Below, piece after piece: positions 61,401-64,000 of a stretch of DNA of 64,000 nucleotides. How positions within the stretch are numbered: the stretch's first letter is position 1; each line of letters opens with the position of its first letter. Below the pieces are notes generated by a model that saw nothing but the letters and a program-made list of their open reading frames with translations, made no database searches and had not been told where the DNA came from. The position numbers and the translations under genes were made by a program. Source of the DNA: Hypomyces perniciosus (Eukaryota; Ascomycota; Sordariomycetes; Hypocreales; Hypocreaceae); contig SPDT01000010.1 of NCBI GenBank assembly GCA_008477525.1, positions 2,356,001-2,420,000 of the forward strand, read 5' to 3'.

Positions 61401-64000
61401 CTGGCGCATGTTGTGTTCGACCTCTCCGATTTCGATTCGCTGGCCATTAATCTTTACTTGAGAATCCTTTCGTCCAAGGTATTCGATCAGGCCGTCGGCT
61501 GTATATCGCACCAAATCACCTGTCTTGTAAAATCGACAGCCAGGAGCCAGGCCGGCAACAGCTGACCAGGATGGATTCTGGATGAACGCTGCAGCGGTTT
61601 TCACATTGTCATTGAGGTATCCACGAGCCAATGTCGGGCCATCAATGAGCAACTCCCCTATGGCACCAATGGGCGCCAGGCGATTGTGATCACTCTGTTC
61701 CACAATCCAACAAGAACAGTTGAGCCCTTGGCCGATTATTTTTGCGTTGCCGTTTGCTTGCCAATGGTAAGTAGCGCTGTAAATGCAAGTCTCTGTTGGG
61801 CCATAACCGTTGAGTAGTCGAAGCTTGTCAGCCCAGATGTCAATATCATCTTGAGCAGCGGCTTCACCTCCAAGAACCAAGGTCTGCAGGCTTGGAGCTT
61901 GAGTGGGAGAAATAAGTCGCGCAACAGAGGGAGTCAGGAAGGCAAAATTGACATCCATTTCCTGAATCGCCTGAGAGATGTTATTCATTCTCATTTCATC
62001 GGACGGGATGCAAATAGTACCACCCTTCACCAGGGTTGCGAAAATCTCAGCGAGAGAGACATCAAATACAAATGCTGAGTACTGCAATACCCGAGACGTT
62101 GGTGTAAGACCCATCTTCTTGCCAATGCCTCTTACACTGGTGCAAAACGATTGGTGTTCCATGACTACACCCTTGGGAGTTCCGGTACTTCCAGATGTGA
62201 ACAGAACATATGCTGGGTCCTTGGGGGTAACTGCAGAAGATGGAACATCGAGCGGCGTTACTTGAGCTCTCTGAGATAGCTCAATAACAGCTTCAGCAAG
62301 TTCAGAACATTGAGGAGCCATTACCGCGGATGCGAGAATGACCTTCGGTTTGATCTGCTCAACTATCGCCTGTCGTCGATCAGATGGATCTTGATGACTC
62401 AAGGGAACAAATGCTGCGCCAGCTTTGAGAACACCAAGCATAGCTACAATGGGCCAGCCCGACTTCTCGAAGCATACCGGGACGAAATCTCCAGCGCCAA
62501 TTCCAACTTGGGAAAGCTGCTCTGCAACAAAGTTGGACTGGCTCTCTAGTTCTGCATAAGTAAATGTTTCGTCCCAGGCATGAACAGCCACAGCTTGAGG
62601 GGAGATTATTGTTTGCTGGACGATGATATCCTGGATGCGCTTGCTGACGAGTTCAACAGCTTCATTGTTCCAGTGCTTTATCTGTGAAATATCATGCGGA
62701 CTGCACACAGTGACGCTTGTGAGATGTGCCTTATCATCGCTCTGGCAAAGCTGCTGGATAACATGTTCAAGCTGGTGCGCTATATTCTTGATCTCTGTCG
62801 GTGACAGACGGTTCGAGTCGTAGAGAAATCCGATGGAAATCTTGTCCTCATGAAGTGAGCATTCCAGCACAAGCGGATAGGTCATGAATCCCTTCTCATA
62901 CTGGCCCTGATCCAAGGACTTGATCCCCATGAAACCGTCCGCATCTCCTAGAGCGCTGGGCTGAATGACCAAGAGGTTCCGGAAGGCACACGCCCCTCTG
63001 GCGCTGTCGCTAATCTTGGCAATGTTTTGCAATCCCGTCTGCTCATATGGGATCATTCGAATAGTCTGATTCTGAATCTTGTTCAGGAAATCGTTGACAC
63101 TCTCATCTCCCAACTGGATGCGAACAGGGACAGTCGCAATGGTAGGTCCGACCATACTGTCAATACCAGATACTGCCGCATTTCGACCAGAGAGTGTAGA
63201 ACCAAAAACGACTTCAGGCGAGTTGGAGTGGCCAGCAAGAACCATAGCCCAGGCAGCCCGAATGATGGTAGAGGCGGTGATTCTAGCGTCAGAAAAGCCT
63301 GGGTAGGCAACCTCAAGACTGAATGTCGCGTTTGTCTCGTTGCTCTGTTGTCCAAGGCTATTGGATGGTGGGAAGGGGGCAGCTTGAATACCCTCTAGTT
63401 CCTGAGCCCAAAATGTGTTTGCCTCACTGGAGTCTAACGATATTGTGTGTTCAACAAAACTCGAAAATGGACTGGGCTGCGGGACAGGTTCCCCGAGATA
63501 GGCGGATTTGACCATTTTAAATATTTGTGATAGGGACCAGCCATCAATGATAGCGTGATGGACTGTCCAAATCAAATGGTTGCCATCCTTCTCATCTTGG
63601 AGCAAGGCAAATTGAGAAAGAGAGTCGCCATATGTCATAGGCGGTTTTTGGTGCTCGCCAAGATAGTTAGCGAGACCTACTCCAAGATGGATCTTCCAGG
63701 TAATACTCTCTTTGACTACTGTTTGGACCGTCATACCATTGATCTGGACGATGCGAGACCGGAGACAAGGGCAGTAGGAGGCAGTTGCTTGCCAAGCATG
63801 GCGGAACTTGTCTAGATCCAAACCCTCTGGCAACCTGAACATGTGTTGCGCGATATATGACCCTGGTTGCTTGACGCTAAGTGACATGAGACCCTCCTGA
63901 AGGGGCGTGCATGGATATACATCCTCAATGAGATCGAGGGAAATGTCACTGCTTATTGTTTTGACAAGGTCACCTCGCACTGGTTCGGGGATCAGACTGA
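39090..64000 (-). CDS. Multimodular NRPS with terminal reductase (5' end off window)
   Basis: One uninterrupted frame runs from the right edge to TAG at 39090-39092, over 8,300 codons without an intron. It starts inside an inter-module linker, because the frame is open upstream of 63980 and the GTG there is not a start. At least one earlier module therefore lies off the window. In view are seven C-A-T modules (about 1,090-1,160 aa each) and a C-terminal NADPH-dependent reductase (TGATGFLG, then YVRTK). All seven C domains keep HHxxxDG and all seven T domains keep GGDS. Six A domains are intact; the sixth visible one is degenerate. The product should be a linear, mostly hydrophobic peptide released as aldehyde or alcohol. 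Comparable synthetases make peptaibols and leucinostatin-type lipopeptides. It acts in the cytosol and needs a phosphopantetheinyl transferase. Confidence 0.95.
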   Translation of the reverse strand, partial: SLIPEPVRGDLVKTISSDISLDLIEDVYPCTPLQEGLMSLSVKQPGSYIAQHMFRLPEGLDLDKFRHAWQATASYCPCLRSRIVQINGMTVQTVVKESITWKIHLGVGLANYLGEHQKPPMTYGDSLSQFALLQDEKDGNHLIWTVHHAIIDGWSLSQIFKMVKSAYLGEPVPQPSPFSSFVEHTISLDSSEANTFWAQELEGIQAAPFPPSNSLGQQSNETNATFSLEVAYPGFSDARITASTIIRAAWAMVLAGHSNSPEVVFGSTLSGRNAAVSGIDSMVGPTIATVPVRIQLGDESVNDFLNKIQNQTIRMIPYEQTGLQNIAKISDSARGACAFRNLLVIQPSALGDADGFMGIKSLDQGQYEKGFMTYPLVLECSLHEDKISIGFLYDSNRLSPTEIKNIAHQLEHVIQQLCQSDDKAHLTSVTVCSPHDISQIKHWNNEAVELVSKRIQDIIVQQTIISPQAVAVHAWDETFTYAELESQSNFVAEQLSQVGIGAGDFVPVCFEKSGWPIVAMLGVLKAGAAFVPLSHQDPSDRRQAIVEQIKPKVILASAVMAPQCSELAEAVIELSQRAQVTPLDVPSSAVTPKDPAYVLFTSGSTGTPKGVVMEHQSFCTSVRGIGKKMGLTPTSRVLQYSAFVFDVSLAEIFATLVKGGTICIPSDEMRMNNISQAIQEMDVNFAFLTPSVARLISPTQAPSLQTLVLGGEAAAQDDIDIWADKLRLLNGYGPTETCIYSATYHWQANGNAKIIGQGLNCSCWIVEQSDHNRLAPIGAIGELLIDGPTLARGYLNDNVKTAAAFIQNPSWSAVAGLAPGCRFYKTGDLVRYTADGLIEYLGRKDSQVKINGQRIEIGEVEHNMRQVLVSAQEVAVSALKNFNGRSKTTLVAFFMPDQGGLESERLSDSILPMTEEIRQELARAVTALLETLPRYMLPTAFFPVSSMPKNAAGKINRRVLENLALNVTKEDLATYTLAETSKDKRVPLTEKGFLLRRLWAEIFKCEPEEIGADDNFLLMGGDSILAIHLVTLARDAGFSLSVGIIFDNPVLSQMALVTQSQEISARLQIQPFGLLGTALDVLNQIAEECNTNVDAIQDAYPCTALQEGLMALSSKQAGTYMAQMVFRLEDNLAIERFKEAWVELVRQTSILRTRIVSSTDDSFTQVILNEELKWTHGKDLSLFLEQDRAKPMQLGTPLARYGLVDERNKWHFVLTIHHAAYDGWSLNLMLESAQRLYHGMNQSPATPFVNLVSYNMSQDIERAADFWRTELQDSQPPAFPRLPSANYIPQARGGFSYSFNAVRNPQSTITLPSVLKASWALLLAKYSSSEDVVFGLTSSGRHIPMDGIESVVGPIIATVPLRVRLATADTAFDFLEQVQKQANTMIPYEQMGLQKITKLSEDARQACNFQTLFVVQPHREETRDIGGRIMRAIDAQYEAESFHTYAIVFECAIHDGKIQVTIMYDPSIHAEADIETICNQFEHVVQQLLDGRVQEQKVADITLYGPHDETKLLQWNDSYPQPEWTYLHKLIENQAVIRPQAPAISAWDCKFSYREFDDAANGLAHYLVTQHGVKANTFVPLCFEMSGLAILSMVAIMKTGAAYVPFDPSHPDSRQKGIMGQIEADIILGSPNTRAKCSTISDTVIEVTGQFLDTCMQKQKLQGHSGCPTSDVSPHSAAYVLFTSGSTGTPKGLIMEHVGACTAQIDICKRLELIPEARVLQFASYVFDLCISEIFAPLITGACICIPSDHDRLNDIAGFIHNERIDWAFLTPTFTRLLSPSQIPSIKNLILAGEAVGQDILNTWVGHVRLWNGWGPSECCVFSTLHEWTTLDNASPLTVGHNVGGLCWIVEADDHTKLAPIGCTGEIVVQGVPISREYLKAPELTAKAYIKEPPTWLPHDNTAMFKRIYKTGDLGRYNSDGTIEFISRKDTQVKVRGFRIELGEIEHHIRANLPGVEQVAVEVVQPTHDDRRGVLTAYLCFSGASRMNNPAAEEFDTMLQPMDAKLNDKLLALSGLLGTLMPQYMVPDIYIPVNFMPFITSTKLDRACLRRLATQLSKEQLTLHSLAETSRRALTTDAERRLASLWSSILKIPVDSIGKDESFLKLGGDSIAAIRLVTAAKNEGLCLSVALIFADPRLSQMSLAMTTADESTDADYRPFSLIPGVEEEGIIQSISTLCNIEPGMVEDAYPCTPLQEGLMSLTFKQTGSYIARHVFSIPESIDLDRLRNAWEVTASLSTSLRTRMVQLPGGQIIQAVVNEEIDWQTHVCSDIETFIKERSKASMSHRTRLSQFALVRDQQGSNYLIWTIHHAVTDGWSLWQIFGLVQRVYVEGQESVIANSQQRSPFRSYIKYVLESNVERSAEFWRRQLSIGETAPPVHFPIVKKSVDSSLEARQHQILHHHIPFIRRAGSDFTVSTILRAAWAIVLSRWSESPDVAFGTVVSGRNAPVAGIDTMLGPTLATIPLHIRIPELGHQDSLVSFLSEIQSASNAMIPHEHFGIQNIARLNPATRAACDFQNLLVIQPAHEYENSLGIEIAQTVDAHGNYLDYPLLVECLLSPGEGVTLRVSVDFKVLPQYHATAICRHFEFVVQQLIESDDNMSVHDISLLTTKDEEEILSWNLEAARNMELDKNTAHEIFLQVVRDNPDAEAICSFPDPITAGGSSNWTYAELNAASDRLARHIKRLANVGPGNMVPLCFDHSAWYVVAVLAVLKAGAAFVPLDPMHPKERRQEIVSQLDAKILLGSPLGADSSIGLADIVVSVSAKLDQELSEQEEISKQTTELRPAAPSDLAYVIFTSGSTGKPKGVMITHEALCTAVRNHYEPLGQAPFRSPRNRVLQFASHVFDASVSEIIATLFYAGTICIPTEAQRMDPNLLTEFMNASSINWAFLTPIVAQLMNPAKLPNLETLVVGGEAVTASIVRPWFEAGVRVLNAYGPTEACIFTTTNFVTDLETASIIGRGIGYCTWLVDPNDHTKLTPVGCVGELLLQGPCLALGYLQDEVKTASAFIPQPDWGFQGLANAGTRMYRTGDLVRYSGPSGDLEYVSRKDTQIKLHGQRVELGDIEQHLRSVLPEIPHIVVGILRPASKLEKDEDSLVVFFSPHDDVRTSVSSEDEQNLLRPLTTDEKRQLSSAVARLETVLPAYMIPSLYIPLNFVPIMVSTKADRKMLKRQASQMSIPALREAFALDDTNDTILPPVTDLQRTLQQLWADILRASPERIGLNSSFIRLGGDSISSMRLVSAALEKGIVLSVAAIFQHPTLRDMAAASTLMDDSQQDMIHDPSAFCLLSSVTNDPELVRHEIARQCSLEPARIVDAYPVTALQEGIMSLSLQTDGAYVARNVFKLPSSVDIGRLKSAWQATHRHHAILRTRLVMLKAKMIQAVVSDDEEIEWHSGNNLEDYIERCKANLFSFGKPMVRYAIVRNSDSRDHYMVLTLHHAIYDGWSVRVLTQHVLEAYESNELETHESAPFNRFIKYALFDCDLSASAEFWREQSQGVEACLFPQGRQDEKSKSDWKLLKREFPLSSSGVSKDVTINSLLRAAWAITLSAHADTKDVIFGVTISGRNVPVPGIENIAGPTFATVPLRFNIQDDLPIDDFLHHVQQSSIDMIPHQQFGLLKIRELGPEAKNMCTFQTLLVVQAPGEDLSRSNQLLGDVSDIRLEETGEDDILRSYPITMECSMQADKVMVTAHYDAYVIPDTIMEAVTNHFRQAVINLTSVGVSAEKPRVGSASLFTDLDNEIITGWAKQSKNPPVKLEACMHDLIKRQAMARPDAEAIYGWDLSLTYSELDAMSDLLAQHLVSELNVKTNTLIPFCMEKSAIALVTMLAILKTGAGFVPLDPSHPADRRVELIKDTNAKVVLTDPHTLEHFTADVLEHHSCLGVNIVPISLDLFKSLKSRYPTASTIILPSVSPMSTAYVIFTSGSTGKPKGVVMSHQGVCSGMATQTKAFLISSSARAINFASFVFDAAIIETFGCWTVGGCVTVPSESMRLNGLVANFMAQSKTTWAFMTPAYATTIKPQDVPDLEVLVVGGEVLRKENVDTWLPYVKFFNAYGPTETCVMTLNHRVSLPVDLYVIGREIGCHLWITMPYDFNKLAPVGCVGELLIQGPSLADGYLHDEEKTNAAFVRPSWLSGSPEDSRVYRTGDLVRYTSNGDIKYVARRDAQVKLRGQRLEPGEIEHQIMIALSETDEATGNPDVQVIVTLLKDVKVVGAAELAAYIRLSQSLYGDDMEEANPAKVTLLPSTERFRATIHELVKKLRLELPTYMIPSLFLPVTSIPINTSGKTDKRVLQTVTKDLSWENLVQYSSTSSESVGSVKNQPETAMELKIQSLWSSVLGISAESIGRDDEFLQIGGDSVSAIRVVTAARDLDLDLDVATIFKHPKLKGMAQACEERSSTGAAGAMNEVIEPFSLLQDIIPFGSMQELVKKALSPPFDSSYDIEDAYPCTSLQEGMMALTAKEPGTYIARIPFRLANHVDINRLKSAWKMVIEDLPVLRTRIVPLADGRAIQVVLREPVLWTTVENDHTDISETLLEYLEKDKEINMGYGTSLSRYGLLASSKTNETIFVWTVHHSVYDGWSLDLVRDKFVRAYNYTEENKVLLPHTPYSHFVAHAERSRDGGAEYWRWALQGAQQTSFPRSNLSLSMDRKCRTDASLRATFEMPSLTSTARSSMSVSVTQATIIRAAWALVISAHAGGDGISGAEDIVFGTTVSGRSAPVNGIEGIVGPAVTTFPVRVRLDPSLTAAAYLQEMQSQGNDMIMYEQFGLQNIAKLSEGARKACEFRTLLVVQPPKLAAQSDEFVKDEPLLTQVRQQGEDEDGGERDFFTYPLVFQCHLPAGNGEVGVTVTYASSVLSLVQIEQILGHFKQAVRQLVENAVEPQTEQDMSPLTLSQLNLTSPEDVKQFADWNYEDPPAIQDTCIHTLIQNQACLRPDDPAIEAWDGNFSYQQFDSAANRLAHLLYHQHGVRPETLVHVCFEKSIWYFVSILAINKAGGAWAPLDPSHPTTRHQQVIAQSKAKLALVSPAQKHLLDGLIETTIEVTAELDKQLLADEVTPNSTVNSHIPPPADVKPHNTVYVLFTSGSTGTPKGFVMEHRAVATSQTAIVKRLGLTPDVRMLQFAAFVFDLCIGEIIAPLITGACLCVPSEHDRMNKLTDFIRTKNINWAFLTPAFVRTITPDMVPSLELLLLAGEAVGRDILETWFGKVRLVNGWGPAETCVFSTLQEWTSLEESSVTVGKPVGCFCWIVDATNPHRRLPAGCIGEIVIQGPTIIREYLSDPAKTQATTISGDMLPEWAPMRTDPNWSRFYKSGDLGFYNPDGTIEFCGRKDTQVKIRGLRVELGEVEHHVRGCLDNAPQVVVVLVNNSASSASAKLVAFFCETHDSKTAGVDLDPDLSVVAEDIVLPVIPSLQARIAAMIGQLGATLPRYMVPTVFVPCAYMPFITSTKVDRNKLRDIALQMSKDMLMRYSFVDSLKRAPETPMESLLQKIWAEILDVPTASIGRDDSFIALGGDSIAAIRLTTIAREHDVSISVGDIFDDPRLLKVAEAAQFIDNSDDLAASSRSLAPEPWALMPSTVVIDELIPIIQEQCGLSHNCEIEDTYPCTPLQEGLMALSVKQPGSYIARFIYCLHSRVDVEEFKLAWEEVVNMCPNLRTRIVRLLDGKAVQTVTKSNEYWQATDEMDLMTYMRTTQKMNMTYGSELSRHAIVRGKDYQQGDSQNDYYFVWDIHHSVYDGWSMTLILEALDATYKRITASSDTTNGSSALVPYSGFIRYIKGLDNESSSNYWTTQLHQATRASFPPSLPKSKQSATRTVVRTINFPDFNKTGVVRATVLRAAWALVHAAYSDNSSDICFGATVSGRQAPVPGIEKMAGPLIATVPIRIRLDKKQRVADYLKSVQRQATEMVHHEQFGLQRIARLSASAKAAVDFSTLLVIQPKHIVATGQSQVDDGALMKLVSGDDASSAADQPGLSNYFTYPLVVQGHMSDKDVQLHLIYDTAYLDEAQLLMLTEQYEHIVHQLLQFSIEDKKVGDLSLAGKMDIEMAIAWNTRHHNQSGLDHSEHLLHGLVEKQSSIHPDSLAVHSWDGDLTYKELDTTANRLANYLHQNGMVQRGELVLLYEQNSFWLPVSILAVNKLGAAFVIFDQESDGEQIERIVVDTKARTVLCSPNYMVAEFAPLVENVVELSADVLCPDADEPPSGDITSSDVAYVVFAPSDDASNQMKGIVMKHQSACAGHLQLSHRLGLQPDDRFAQLSNCASSLIISEIMAPLSAGSTICIPSQSSQVDGCLAQFINQANVNWAIMSPRDASRLKPSEVPNLHNLLLASIKAPSDDLVEWAESASQDRKLLGGWCIPETASFNTVYEFTADTVWTIGHPVGDTKCWIVDPMDHQRLAPIGCSGELILQSSSLAACYLNDPEESSKQFVDPDSTKQAPWHHVAGEAISPQPFLRTGCLVKYASDGTITFVGHINSGNTEQRIQAALPKDIKQFVVARTSKGSLAAFLSVNDDDLSEVSHSIENNLFIPILSLAERVRSKVVDFIADLPVVVQEHMVPQEFILVRDKAMPIIPSTGEPSRSTLIHELEKLSGEQFSSLSISENIANSRSNDTTLTETESRLRALWAQVLGIDDTQQIGRQDNFFRMGGDSISTIQLVSMAQAEGINLIASEVFANLELSAMAMCVDQKASDDISQSPSSRLHQFELLPSQASRESLIAEAADQCGVPATLISDAFPCTPLQEGLIALAEKQPGSYIARFSLSLPKNVDLVRFKDAMAQMYSVCSNLRTRIVLLGGDNLVQVVLDEQITLSEVHGTESTVALILEKNRDKFNSTTGFGKPLTFFRLIHDNSGQTHLVWDIHHSIYDGWSMGIMLDTLKNLYNNTLTEAIKPTPFGNYVKYVLDASQDDESNRSYWRSQFSNASISHFPKTSFDVDAQNTEDDDGFDATISHDVALPLQSESSFGVTLPTVLRAAWALVLSTYLESDDVVFGNTVSGRNAPVQDITKILGPTIGTLPVRVQIYSEDDTNKQATVRQFLERMQHQSNAMIPYEHMGLQSIAQMSDELKEACRFQNLFIIQPGGRQQAGDSEVDNSDPGKVDFFNIQDLTSSSSGNKQRYHVYPLVFQCVLESAQSIRLFATYDKRNLSSSKMEAICHHFSHVVTQLLTSASSPTDVPLSSIVLTSQYDITKVKSWAVNDAHPVRAADECVYNLISRHVATSEPAKEAIHAWDGTLTYTALAQLSSRLAAHLTTLGVGPETFVPICFEKSMWTIVAMLAVMKAGGAFVPLDPTHPFSRRKTLVDDISGVNVVICSPSTAVSCEGLADNIVTLSSSLIAQLPRAEEAFVANISTPNNAAYAIFTSGSTGKPKCVVMEHRALCSSIIGHGRDIGLDSESRVLQFSNYVFDVSLGEILTTLAFGGTVCVPSDNDRLGSGLPAFIAQSRANVAMLTPSVVSTLSPEEVPGLKTMVLGGEAPTRDNLKTWHGHVRVVNGYGPAEACIYCSVSEFRDVTDNPAVIGRGSNFNLWVVNSNNASQLAPIGCVGELLLEGPGLARGYLNNEVATKKAFVELDVSDWMATSLSNGTVAQLTKRFYKTGDLARYTDDGRIQYMGRKDTQVKLHGQRIELGEIEHQFKTAKTLQGSVDHVVVDLLCEDGREALVATFNYTGINCAKDTPVMMLMMTDALRLKFGDLSLELGTVLPTYMVPKYFVPVTHMPKNSSGKIDRKALRELMGSLSRSDLKLYFVTSTESGSEGSSAVKSSKFREPSTSFEAGLRTLWANILHMKEEIIGVDDDFYQLGGDSIRVITMSKRVRQQYSVALDMGLFIGKNTTIAKIASAIESSKSTETSDSAVMEQSTNVVNINLAEEIKTLSRKACSPEWLDQPNTALRKHASVFLTGATGFLGTEILRQLLASSGVKRVVALVRGKSTEQGFKRIEKAAQIAGWWSTLDNHHKSKLEIWKGDLSLTRLGLSSEQWKQLSGSSSSDTSIDAIVHNGAVVNWHADFESLRSANVDSTVDLLAAATSSSSAKFVYVSGGVKLVDTQANQAVAAIELSKAGTGYVRTKFLAESVVHEVATSSLLRPESSSTTQITQLRQQNRVSIVKPGAVFGSGIQSVANTDDYIWRVVATAVAIGAYPSEPQDHWLYFEDSASIASSILHQIILDSSDNPDTSNPVNTFVDIQSGLTVPEFWHLIEEEIVRTGLSPDGVKFRSLPWGEWTQAALEHMEKVGESHPLWPVQHFLGRVGTGNTPPQHLKPASEENARLSEVVRRNVSYLIDIGFIQSPLGGRSVFNIAGPKREVFHRSNMR
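40480..43835 (-). other. NRPS visible module 7 (C-A-T)
   Basis: C domain has HHSIYDG. A domain has TSGSTGKPKC (Cys where Gly is usual at the end of A3), NGYGPAE, YKTGD and SGKIDR. T domain has GGDS near 40,615. The hand-aligned pocket D-V-G-M-V-G-G-I-Y-K is related to module 1. This module adds the residue that is reduced on release. Confidence 0.8.
43835..47215 (-). other. NRPS visible module 6 (C-A-T) with dead adenylation domain
   Basis: C (HHSVYDG) and T (GGDS near 44,061) are intact, but the A domain (about 45,790-44,200) has lost its chemistry. Motif A3 reads FAPSDDASNQMKG instead of [11 protein letters not shown] (about 45,320-45,375). The Asp that holds the amino group is Ser by alignment. 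A5 is GWCIPE instead of GWGPxE. A7 has RTGC for TGD. The A8 hinge is shortened by about 11 residues (about 44,590-44,620). A10 reads STGEPSR, without the catalytic Lys (about 44,270). It still resembles the A domains of modules 2 and 5. Confidence 0.9.
47215..50690 (-). other. NRPS visible module 5 (C-A-T), Aib-like pocket
   Basis: C domain has HHSVYDG. A domain has [21 protein letters not shown] and STKVDR. T domain has GGDS near 47,455. The hand-aligned pocket D-L-G-F-L-A-G-V-F-K is the closest in the protein to reported Aib/Iva pockets. Together with module 2 it argues for two alpha,alpha-dialkyl residues. Confidence 0.8.
50690..54075 (-). other. NRPS visible module 4 (C-A-T)
   Basis: C domain has HHAIYDG. 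A domain has TSGSTGKPKG, NAYGPTE, YRTGD and TSGKTDK. T domain has GGDS near 50,930. The hand-aligned pocket D-A-I-F-V-G-A-V-M-K is hydrophobic and resembles module 3 in its second half. Confidence 0.8.
54075..57460 (-). other. NRPS visible module 3 (C-A-T)
   Basis: C domain has HHAVTDG. A domain has TSGSTGKPKG, NAYGPTE, YRTGD and VSTKADR. T domain has GGDS near 54,301. The hand-aligned pocket D-A-S-F-V-G-A-I-F-K suggests an aliphatic or aromatic hydrophobic residue, without a firm prediction. Confidence 0.8.
57460..60730 (-). other. NRPS visible module 2 (C-A-T), Aib-like pocket
   Basis: C domain has HHAAYDG. A domain core motifs are intact, including [21 protein letters not shown] and the A10 Lys in STKLDR. 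T domain has GGDS near 57,671. The hand-aligned pocket reads D-L-S-F-I-A-G-V-F-K, nearly the same as module 5 and like the Aib/Iva codes I recall from peptaibol synthetases. Confidence 0.8.
60730..63980 (-). other. NRPS visible module 1 (C-A-T)
   Basis: C domain begins near 63,930 (EDVYPCTPLQEGL) with HHAIIDG at about 63,544-63,561. The A domain has [10 protein letters not shown] (about 62,160-62,210), NGYGPTE, YKTGD and AGKINR. The T domain has GGDS at about 60,931. My hand-aligned ten-residue pocket reads D-V-A-F-V-G-G-I-Y-K, a hydrophobic pocket close to that of module 7. Confidence 0.85.

Noticed and set aside
63978..63980. GTG at 63980 as the NRPS start codon
   Set aside because: The frame stays open to the window edge and the residues around it are an inter-module linker like those before modules 3 and 5, so the protein continues upstream.
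1..64000. CRISPR arrays, rRNA genes or bacterial-type operons
   Set aside because: None seen. Spliceosomal introns and fungal megasynthases make a prokaryotic source untenable.

Overview
The window is from a filamentous ascomycete (Pezizomycotina). The evidence is short GT-AG introns of about 44-70 bp (plus one of 148 bp), giant fungal-type PKS-NRPS and NRPS genes, fungal cytochrome P450s, and a retroelement relic decayed by C-to-T changes in the manner of repeat-induced point mutation (RIP). I could not fix the genus.

Layout. (1) 1-9,210 (+): the 3' three quarters of a highly reducing PKS-NRPS hybrid, reading DH(partial)-MT-KR-ACP-C-A-T-R*. Its terminal reductase-like domain has lost the catalytic Tyr, which predicts Dieckmann-type release as a tetramic acid. 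(2) about 9,650-16,060 (+): a RIP-degraded LINE retrotransposon relic of Tad1/I type, with ORF1, endonuclease, reverse transcriptase and RNase H remains. (3) 16,060-18,683: no recognisable gene. (4) 18,684-23,119 (-): a FAD-dependent aromatic-type monooxygenase. It is parseable over its full 443 codons but is broken by one TAG and by a complete 2,756-bp hAT transposon (20,281-23,036) with matching terminal inverted repeats, a perfect 8-bp target duplication and an apparently intact 759-aa transposase. (5) 23,992-26,119 (+): an intact ten-exon MFS transporter of the allantoate/nicotinate permease type, divergent from the broken monooxygenase. (6) 27,518-34,200 (-): two P450 genes flanking a small four-helix membrane protein, all on one strand. 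(7) 34,201-39,089: about 4.9 kb of AT-rich, gene-poor DNA with repeat debris and a tiny TA-flanked inverted-repeat element. (8) 39,090-64,000 (-): an intronless NRPS reading frame of more than 8,300 codons. It has seven C-A-T modules in view, at least one more off the right edge, and a terminal reductase with an intact YxxxK.

How the genes may work together. The PKS-NRPS and the NRPS are probably two separate biosynthetic loci divided by a transposon-rich zone. The P450s and the small membrane protein are candidate tailoring enzymes for either one, and sequence alone cannot assign them. The NRPS is the most interesting object. Its binding pockets are hydrophobic, and modules 2 and 5 have pocket residues like those I recall for Aib/isovaline domains of peptaibol synthetases. 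Release should be reductive, giving a peptide aldehyde or alcohol. The sixth visible adenylation domain is dead at nearly every core motif, yet it sits in an open frame between intact C and T domains. The FAD monooxygenase and MFS gene look like a former divergent uptake/hydroxylation pair that lost its enzyme to transposition.
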